Positions 1 through 4,599 of a stretch of 7,149 bases of DNA are shown here, one piece after another (within the stretch, counting starts at the first letter, position 1; every line of letters begins with the position of its first letter). The DNA is from an uncultured bacterium (GTDB lineage Bacteria; Planctomycetota; UBA1135; UBA2386): the NCBI GenBank assembly GCA_938003515.1, contig CALKYL010000148.1, forward strand, positions 1-7,149. The letters run 5' to 3'. The notes under the pieces were generated by a model. It saw only the letters and a list, made by a program, of their open reading frames with translations, was not told the DNA's origin and made no database searches. A program made the position numbers and the translations under genes.

Positions 1-345
1 GTCCATCAGTTTGGCCGCGAGCGGATTGTGCGCTCCGAATCGGATGTTCGGAACGGCGGTCGGAATCGTCGAGAATTCGCCGCGAATCTCCGGCGGCGTC
101 TCCGGTTTCGGGTCGAACATGTCGTGCTGCGGATTCGCGCCCGACAAGTAAAGGATGATGCAGTTCTTCGCCCGTCCGAAACCTGGACCGTGCTTCTTTT
201 CGCCCTCGTTCGTGCCGGCGAGAGTCGATCGCTGAAGCAGATCGGGAAGACCGAGCGCCCCGAGGCCCAGCCCGCCGACGCGGAGCATTTCACGGCGTCC
301 CAGTTTCGGGAAGCGTTCGGAATAGGGGCTCAGCAGGCTCAACAT
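1..345 (-). CDS. DUF1501 family exported protein, N-terminal part (cut by window edge)
   Basis: Read on the minus strand from ATG at 345, the frame stays open to base 1 and gives 115 residues without a stop. Residues 17-36 read GRREMLRVGGLGLGALGLPD, a twin-arginine-like export signal. Residues 61-92 (NCIILYLSGANPQHDMFDPK, then PETPPEIRGEF) and 94-101 (TIPTAVPN) match the conserved opening of DUF1501 proteins, in which a 'metallic' alkaline-phosphatase/sulfatase-like fold follows the signal. The family is greatly expanded in Planctomycetes, is usually 400-500 residues long, and often sits after a DUF1549/DUF1553 cytochrome-like gene; its activity is unknown. No such partner lies upstream here. 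A GGGAG Shine-Dalgarno eight bases before the ATG fixes the start. Codon use is unlike the other genes: about 30 of 115 codons end in A or T, against about 4 of the first 71 in the kinase gene at 1555-449. Family call is firm; the rest of the protein is outside the window. Confidence 0.88.
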   Translation of the reverse strand, partial: MLSLLSPYSERFPKLGRREMLRVGGLGLGALGLPDLLQRSTLAGTNEGEKKHGPGFGRAKNCIILYLSGANPQHDMFDPKPETPPEIRGEFSTIPTAVPNIRFGAHNPLAAKLMD

Positions 346-353
346 CGTGCGAA

Positions 354-358
354 CTCCC
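354..358 (-). promoter_or_regulatory. Shine-Dalgarno of the DUF1501 gene
   Basis: GGGAG on the minus strand with an eight-base spacer to the ATG at 345. It is the only clear Shine-Dalgarno I found in the window, and it shows that DNA native to the DUF1501 gene extends to at least about 358, which limits where a composition break can lie. Confidence 0.6.
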
Positions 359-359
359 G

Positions 360-443
360 GCAAGCGCGGCCCAGACGCTCGACAACGCCGACGGCGCGTG
401 GCTCTTCGGCGCGCTCGTCGACGTCGAGCTGCGCTTCGACTGA
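360..443 (+). pseudogene. 3' remnant of an unidentified plus-strand gene
   Basis: On the plus strand, codons from about 360 to the TGA at 441-443 read a protein-like tail, AAQTLDNADGAWLFGALVD followed by VELRFD. It has balanced composition with alternating hydrophobic residues, as in a terminal beta strand, and it stops five bases before the stop codon of the convergent kinase gene, as normal convergent gene ends do. No gene body exists: upstream of about 360 the same DNA is the Shine-Dalgarno and start of the DUF1501 gene on the other strand. It therefore looks like the last part of a gene cut off by rearrangement or by an assembly join. The 5' boundary given is approximate. The product is unknown, and chance open reading over 27 codons in high-GC DNA cannot be excluded. 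Confidence 0.4.
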
Positions 444-448
444 CCCCG

Positions 449-1555
449 TCAGCCGATCTTCACCGCCATCTCGTCGGCCATCTCCTCCATGCGCTCGACC
501 ATCGCGAACTGCACCCGGGCGCGGTCGAGGTTGTGGCCGTCCCGATGCACCTTGAAGTACACGTCGCCTGCGAGGTGGTCGGTGAGGAAGCGCAGCCCGA
601 TCGTGTAGGTCACCAGCCGCGCCGCGAACGGCATCAGCTCGACCTCGGTGCGGGACAGCGCGCCGCGCGTGCCGTCGAGGTAGCCGGCGACGAGCGCGCG
701 GTAGAGCGTCATGTCCGTGCCGACGCGGCCGAGGTCCCGTTCGTCCTCGTCGCTGGTCGCGGCCGTGAAGCGCACGAGGTCGCCGAAGTCGTACAGCGCG
801 TAGCCGGGCATGCAGGTGTCGAGGTCGACGATGCAGCGTGCGCGGCCCGAACGGCAGCAGAACAGCACGTTGTTGAGCTTGGTGTCCCCGTGCACGGTGC
901 GCACCGGGATCTCGCCGCTCTGCAGCAGCCGGTCGACGACGAACGCCGTCTCGCGGCGGGTCTGCGCGAACCGGACCTCGCGCATGCAGGCCTCGGCGCG
1001 GTTGAGCGGATCCTCGGCGAGCGCGTCCTCGAACTGCTGCAGGCGGTGCGGCGTGCTGAAGAAGCGCGGCAGGGTCTCGCGCAACCACTCGGCGTCGAGG
1101 TCCGCGAGCTGCGCCTGGAACCAGCCGAAGGCGCGCGCCGCCTCGTAGGCCTGCTCCGGCGTCTGGCAGTGGTCGCGGCTCTCCGTGTCCTCGATGAAGT
1201 TGTAGGTGCGCCACGGCCCGGCGTCGGTCACCAGGTACGAGCGCTTCTCGCGCGTGGGCACGAGGTCGAGCACCTGGAACCCGTCGAGCGTGCGCGCGCC
1301 GGACATCTTGCGGCGCAGGTGCCGGCTGACGGTCTCGATGTTGTGCATGACCGCCGGGATGTCCTGGAACACCTTGTCGTTCATGCGCTGGTGCAGATAG
1401 CGCCGCGCGACCCCGCCGTCGTTCCACGTCGAGACGAAGGTGTCGTGGATGTGTCCCCGCCGCAGCGGCCGGACGTCGTCCAGGGTGCCCGGGATGAGGA
1501 AGCGCTGCACGGCTGCGCGCAGCTCGGTGTCGCTCGGAGGCGTCGTCCTGGTCAT
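449..1555 (-). CDS. NahK-like N-acetylhexosamine/anomeric sugar 1-kinase, phosphotransferase (APH) fold
   Basis: 368-residue cytoplasmic kinase of the APH/choline-kinase fold, close to the 359-residue bifidobacterial N-acetylhexosamine 1-kinase NahK. NahK makes GlcNAc-1-P or GalNAc-1-P from ATP and free sugar. The catalytic loop HGDTKLNN is at residues 222-229 (catalytic base D224; NahK has HNDTKLNN with D208), followed by the metal-binding IVDLDT with D244, exactly 20 residues after the base as in NahK. From memory of the NahK structure, the sugar-contacting H31, W116 and R306 correspond here to H35 (GHIHDTF), W115 (PWRTYNFIEDT) and R322 (LRFLTDHLAGDVYF), so all are kept. The segment VFQDIPAVMHNIETVS (62-77) also matches. 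The true sugar could differ, since many NahK homologues are untested. The ATG at 1555 overlaps the stop of the HIT gene (ATGA), so the gene is probably translationally coupled to it; no separate Shine-Dalgarno is apparent. Upstream open frame beyond 1555 lies inside the HIT gene and was not used. Family call is strong, substrate moderate. Confidence 0.9.
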   Translation of the reverse strand: MTRTTPPSDTELRAAVQRFLIPGTLDDVRPLRRGHIHDTFVSTWNDGGVARRYLHQRMNDKVFQDIPAVMHNIETVSRHLRRKMSGARTLDGFQVLDLVPTREKRSYLVTDAGPWRTYNFIEDTESRDHCQTPEQAYEAARAFGWFQAQLADLDAEWLRETLPRFFSTPHRLQQFEDALAEDPLNRAEACMREVRFAQTRRETAFVVDRLLQSGEIPVRTVHGDTKLNNVLFCCRSGRARCIVDLDTCMPGYALYDFGDLVRFTAATSDEDERDLGRVGTDMTLYRALVAGYLDGTRGALSRTEVELMPFAARLVTYTIGLRFLTDHLAGDVYFKVHRDGHNLDRARVQFAMVERMEEMADEMAVKIG

Positions 1556-1890
1556 CGCAGCGGCTCGCCGGAGTTCACGTGGAAGTGCAGGTGCTTGCTG
1601 TCCTGATAGCGACCGAGGTTGGTCAGGACGCGCGCCGCGCCGTGCTCGCGCTCGACGTCGGCGGCGACGTCGCGCACGACCGCGAGCAGCGCGTGCAGCA
1701 GCGCCGGGCCGGCGTCCCCGAGATCGGTCAGGGACGGCACGTGCCGCTTCGGGATCACGACGACGTGCACCGGCCAGAACGGCCGCGTGTGGTGGTAGGC
1801 GAGCACGTCCGGCGTCTCCGCGACGACGCGCACGGGGGTGCGCCCGCTGAGCACCTCGTCGCAGTAGAAGTCCGACGTCATCCGAGGCAT
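1552..1890 (-). CDS. HIT-family (HINT/PKCI-like) nucleotide-binding protein
   Basis: 112-residue histidine-triad protein. The signature QDSKHLHFHVNSG lies at residues 96-108, with the triad H100, H102 and H104; by analogy to HINT1 the middle histidine (H102) is the nucleophile that takes the nucleotidyl group. VHVVVIPKRHVPSLTDL (41-57) is the conserved strand-helix of the HINT branch. Family members hydrolyse nucleoside phosphoramidates or related nucleotidyl compounds in the cytoplasm and are typically 105-140 residues long. Of the CxxC zinc pair found near the N-terminus of many members, only one Cys (C10) is present, so zinc binding is doubtful. ATG at 1890 is chosen; ATG at 1881 gives a 109-residue form that aligns equally well, and neither has a clear Shine-Dalgarno. 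The gene lies 86 bases after the 564-residue protein gene, and its TGA overlaps the kinase start. The physical link suggests nucleotide or sugar-phosphate chemistry shared with the kinase, but that is inference. Confidence 0.9.
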   Translation of the reverse strand: MPRMTSDFYCDEVLSGRTPVRVVAETPDVLAYHHTRPFWPVHVVVIPKRHVPSLTDLGDAGPALLHALLAVVRDVAADVEREHGAARVLTNLGRYQDSKHLHFHVNSGEPLR

Positions 1891-1976
1891 CGAAGGGCGA
1901 GCGCCGCCGCCGCACAAGCGCGCAGCCGACGGCGCGGGCGTGCTTGCGGCTCAGCGTCTTCGGGCGCGCCGCCGCG

Positions 1977-3671
1977 TCAGCGCTCCGCCGCGGCGAGCGC
2001 GCGCAGCGCGGCGCGCAGCCGCAGGTGCCGGTCGAGGCGGCGCACGTAGTCCGTCTCGCGTCGGCCGCCCTTGGCCCGCACCACCGCGACCAGCGACCGC
2101 CGGGCAGCCGCCGGCCACCGCTCGACGCCGGGCAGCACGCGGATCAACGGCGCCCACCGCAGCCACCACCGCTGCTCGTCGCCGGGCCAGGAACGCCACC
2201 GTCCGGCGCCGCACAGCCGCGCCGCCTCGTCGGCACACACGCGTTCGCCGCGTTCGCGGTCGGCGCCGAAGCGCGCGGCCAGGTAGTCGGCCACCGCGAG
2301 TCCGATCTCGCTCAGCGGGAACACGCCGACGCCGTCGTCGCGTGCACGGCCCGTCGAGAAGTAGACGTTGTGCTGCGCCAGCTCGGCGAGCGTCGAGACG
2401 GGCGTGCGATACGACGGCCGCTTCGAGATCTTGCGGAGCTCCTGCTCCATGGTCGCGAGCACGGCCGGCTCGCGGGCCCGGAACCCGAGCTTCTGGTAGA
2501 ACGACCCCGCGCCCGACCGCAGCCCCTCTTCGTTGCCGTAGCCGCCGAGATGGTACGGATAGACGGTGAAGGTGTCGGCCGCGAACAGGTGCTTCGTCAC
2601 CCGCAGCGCGCACGCGTAGACGTGCGCGGCCTCCCCGCCGCGCCACGTGTCGAACACGTTGTAGGCGACCTCGGAGCTCTTGAAGAAGCCCGAAGTCAGC
2701 ACGTAGCCGATCGGCACGCCGTTCTTCAGCGTCAGGTAGGCGTAGACCGCCTCGAGCAGCAGGCGCCGCGCCGGCGTGATGCCCACGACGGCGAACGCGA
2801 GGCCGTCACCGCAGTCGTACAGGCGCACGTCGCGCGCGTCGGCGTTGGCGAACGCGTAGAGGTCGCGCTGCCGGAGCGCCATCGCCTCGCGCGCCGCGTC
2901 GATGACGCGCTGGCCCGCTCTCTCGTCGAGCGCGCGGCAGCGCACCGGCCGCGAGAGCTCCCGCTCGAGGTCCGGGCGTTCGCGGCGCAGCGGCGCCGTC
3001 TGGAAGCTCACGCGCCCCGAGGGCACCAGCTCCGGCAGCGCAGCGCGCGAACGCGACGGCGTGTCGGGCCCGGGCTGGAGCTCGAGTTCGAGCTCGAGCT
3101 CGTCGAAGAACGCCGCCCGCGCGAGCTCGGCGCCGCCGAGCCGCTCCCAGCGCGCGAGCAGGAAGTCGGCGTCGCCGACGTGCGGCCCGGCGAGCCGCTG
3201 CACCCAGTCGCGCGCCGACCACGCGATCTCGTCGAGACCCGGCGTCTCCGCCCACGCGACGAGGTGCGAGAGCCGCTGCAGCAGCAGTTCGCCCCGCTCG
3301 TAGCCGGGCCAGACCACGCGCAGCGCCCCCGGGAACCGGCGCGACAGCCAGCGCGCGGTCGCGGCGAAGAACGAGAACCGGATCGCGGTGCCCGCCACGC
3401 CCGTGTCGGCGAGCGCCCGGCGGAAACGGCGCAGGTCGCGCCGCCGGTCGAAGCCGTCGAGCATCGCGGCGACGCGCGCGAGCACGGCTCCGTCGTCCGG
3501 GTGGGCGCGCAGGAAGCACAGCGACTCGTGCAGGCGCAGCGTCGCCCGGGCGCTCGGCATCGCGGTCCCCTCCAGCTGCTCGAGCAGCCGCAGCTTGGCG
3601 GCGGCCTCGGCGCCGCCGAAGCTCGCCTGGAGCCGCTCGAGCTCGCGCAGCAGCTGCGTGCTCCTGGTCAT
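1977..3671 (-). CDS. Uncharacterised 564-residue protein with a GNAT-like acyltransferase core
   Basis: I do not recognise a named family. The N-terminal 270 residues are helical and Arg/Leu-rich with no signal peptide or membrane segment; residues 191-198 are a low-complexity (EL)4 encoded by a hexamer repeat. From about 270 to 410 the protein changes character: RQRDLYAFANADARDVRLYD, then FAVVGITPARRLLLEAVYAY and GVPIGYVLTSGFFKSSEVAY, then YPYHLGGYGNEEGLRSGAGS and FYQKLGFRAREP. The last run resembles the final helix and strand of GNAT N-acetyltransferases (pattern xFYxKLGFR), and IGYVL resembles the central beta strand before the acetyl-CoA loop. However, a classic Q/RxxGxG/A loop is not evident. 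The tail (415-564) has a YRTPVSTLAELAQHNVYFS patch and two W-rich helices. The acyltransferase call is an inference; acceptor and role are unknown. ATG at 3671 is preferred because the protein character begins at once; no Shine-Dalgarno is visible. It may be co-transcribed with the HIT and kinase genes downstream. Confidence 0.8.
   Translation of the reverse strand: MTRSTQLLRELERLQASFGGAEAAAKLRLLEQLEGTAMPSARATLRLHESLCFLRAHPDDGAVLARVAAMLDGFDRRRDLRRFRRALADTGVAGTAIRFSFFAATARWLSRRFPGALRVVWPGYERGELLLQRLSHLVAWAETPGLDEIAWSARDWVQRLAGPHVGDADFLLARWERLGGAELARAAFFDELELELELQPGPDTPSRSRAALPELVPSGRVSFQTAPLRRERPDLERELSRPVRCRALDERAGQRVIDAAREAMALRQRDLYAFANADARDVRLYDCGDGLAFAVVGITPARRLLLEAVYAYLTLKNGVPIGYVLTSGFFKSSEVAYNVFDTWRGGEAAHVYACALRVTKHLFAADTFTVYPYHLGGYGNEEGLRSGAGSFYQKLGFRAREPAVLATMEQELRKISKRPSYRTPVSTLAELAQHNVYFSTGRARDDGVGVFPLSEIGLAVADYLAARFGADRERGERVCADEAARLCGAGRWRSWPGDEQRWWLRWAPLIRVLPGVERWPAAARRSLVAVVRAKGGRRETDYVRRLDRHLRLRAALRALAAAER
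3078..3101. repeat. Four tandem hexamers (GAGCTC) inside the 564-residue protein gene
   Basis: Four adjacent 6-base units, GAGCTC, GAGTTC, GAGCTC, GAGCTC; one carries a single C-to-T change. Read on the minus strand they code Glu-Leu repeated four times (residues 191-198 of the 564-residue protein). The unit is its own reverse complement, so the tract is also nearly palindromic. Copy-number change would stay in frame because each unit is two codons. Confidence 0.85.
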
Positions 3672-3746
3672 GCGGGGGCGTCGGCGCCGGACACCGCCGG
3701 ACGGTAGGGCCGCCGCGCCCGCGGTTCCAGCCGGCGACCGCTCGCG

Positions 3747-3756
3747 CCCCCCCCCC
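3747..3756. repeat. Homopolymer run of ten C in the divergent spacer
   Basis: Ten consecutive C residues on the plus strand, 53 bases before the TerC-family start and 75 bases before the start of the divergent 564-residue protein gene. It is the longest homopolymer I noticed in the window. Its length could vary by slippage or be mis-called in sequencing. Confidence 0.95.
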
Positions 3757-3768
3757 GGCGGCGCCGGA

Positions 3769-3798
3769 TTCGGAGCGCGCCGACCGCGCGCCTACACT
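3769..3798 (+). promoter_or_regulatory. Candidate promoter of the TerC-family gene
   Basis: TACACT at 3793-3798 matches 4 of 6 positions of the -10 consensus and stands out in GC-rich DNA. An 18-base spacer separates it from a weak -35-like TTCGGA at 3769-3774. Transcription would start around 3804-3806, only a few bases before the ATG at 3809, and no Shine-Dalgarno lies between. The message may therefore be leaderless or nearly so. This rests on pattern matching alone. Confidence 0.35.
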
Positions 3799-3808
3799 CG
3801 GCCCGCCG

Positions 3809-4591
3809 ATGGACTTCTTCTCGATCGACAATCTGCTGACGCTGCTGATGCTGACGCTGCTGCAGGCGGTGCTCGGCTTCGACAACCTGCTCTACATCTC
3901 GATGGAGAGCAAGCGGGTCGCGGCCGCCGAGCGGCCGCGCGTGCGCCGGCTGGGCATCGGCATCGCGATCGGGCTGCGCCTCGTGCTGCTGTTCGCCGTC
4001 ACGCAGGCGATCGCCTACTTCCAGGAGGCCTTCGTCTCCGTCGACACGCACGCGCTGCACGTCGAGCTGAGCGGCCACGCGCTGATCGTGCTGCTGGGCG
4101 GCGGGTTCATCGTCTACACCGCGACGAAGGAGATCTTCCACATGCTGGCGCCGATCGACCTCGAAGCTGCCGCCGAGGCGGGCCCGAAGCGGTCGGTCGC
4201 GCGCGCCGTGACGATGATCGTGCTGATGAACCTCGTGTTCTCGTTCGACTCGATCCTCGGCGCCGTCGCGCTCACCGACCGGTTCGCGACCATGGCGGTC
4301 GCCGTCGTCGCCTCGGGCCTGATGATGATCGTGCTCGCCGACCGCGTGTCGACGTTCCTCCAGAAGAACCGCATGTACGAGGTGCTCGGCCTGTTCGTGC
4401 TGCTGCTGGTCGGCGTGATGCTGCTCAGCGAGGGCGGCCACCTCGCGCACCTGTCGTTCTTCGGCCACCCGATCGAGGCGATGTCGAAGTCGACCTTCTA
4501 CTTCGTGCTGGCGGTGCTCGTCCTGGTCGACGTCGTGCAGGGCCGCTACCAGAAGAAGCTGCTGGCGATGCGGGAGCGGGCGGCCGGCTGA
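3809..4591 (+). CDS. TerC-family integral membrane protein
   Basis: 260 residues with about seven hydrophobic segments (roughly 8-30, 48-70, 88-105, 132-155, 160-178, 190-207, 228-245), the layout of the TerC family. The two intramembrane acidic motifs of the family are present: GFDNLLYIS at 23-31 and FSFDSILGAVALTD at 144-157, with D25 and D147 as likely metal-contacting residues. Several TerC relatives (Alx, MeeF, YkoY types) export Mn2+, often to metallate exported proteins; tellurite resistance is the older association. Which applies here cannot be told from sequence. The cytoplasmic loop between segments 3 and 4 (about 112-130) is short and acidic. It stands alone: it diverges from the 564-residue protein gene and converges on the haloperoxidase gene with 8 bases between stops. 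No CBS or other C-terminal domain is fused. ATG at 3809 is preferred because the first residues enter segment 1 directly and a -10-like box lies just upstream. Confidence 0.92.
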   Translation: MDFFSIDNLLTLLMLTLLQAVLGFDNLLYISMESKRVAAAERPRVRRLGIGIAIGLRLVLLFAVTQAIAYFQEAFVSVDTHALHVELSGHALIVLLGGGFIVYTATKEIFHMLAPIDLEAAAEAGPKRSVARAVTMIVLMNLVFSFDSILGAVALTDRFATMAVAVVASGLMMIVLADRVSTFLQKNRMYEVLGLFVLLLVGVMLLSEGGHLAHLSFFGHPIEAMSKSTFYFVLAVLVLVDVVQGRYQKKLLAMRERAAG

Positions 4592-4598
4592 GGCCGCC
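4579..4598. terminator. Candidate bidirectional terminator hairpin between convergent genes
   Basis: A perfect 7-base stem, GGCGGCC at 4579-4585 with GGCCGCC at 4592-4598, closes a six-base loop. It spans the end of the TerC-family gene and the 8-base gap to the haloperoxidase stop. The place is right for a shared terminator, but neither strand has a following U-tract, so it could be chance in GC-rich DNA. Confidence 0.35.
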
Positions 4599-4599
4599 G

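Larger units (their letters stand above)
3672..3808. other. Divergent intergenic spacer between the 564-residue protein gene and the TerC-family gene
   Basis: 137 bases that must hold the promoters for both divergent genes. It is extremely GC-rich and contains a run of ten C at 3747-3756. On the plus side there is one plausible -10 element, listed separately. On the minus side I found only a poor candidate (TACCGT, 3706-3701), so no promoter is called for the 564-residue protein gene. No open reading frame or RNA gene is seen. Confidence 0.6.

Noticed and set aside
347..1606. Long plus-strand open frame opposite the kinase gene
   Set aside because: The translation is Arg/Ala/Val/Glu low-complexity and antisense to a protein with a complete, recognisable kinase active site.
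1556..1915. N-terminal extension of the kinase to a GTG at 1915, which would give 488 residues
   Set aside because: The added residues are Arg/Ala-rich and lie over the HIT coding region. The NahK-like alignment begins a few residues after the ATG at 1555, which also makes the ATGA overlap.
1891..1976. Terminator or separate promoter between the 564-residue protein gene and the HIT gene
   Set aside because: No stem longer than a few bases with a U-tract and no -10-like box could be found in these 86 bases, so I left the three genes as a possible single transcript.
1944..3707. Long plus-strand open frame opposite the 564-residue protein gene
   Set aside because: It is a shadow frame: Arg/Glu/Ala-rich with no recognisable motif, while the minus strand codes conserved-looking motifs (GNAT-like core).
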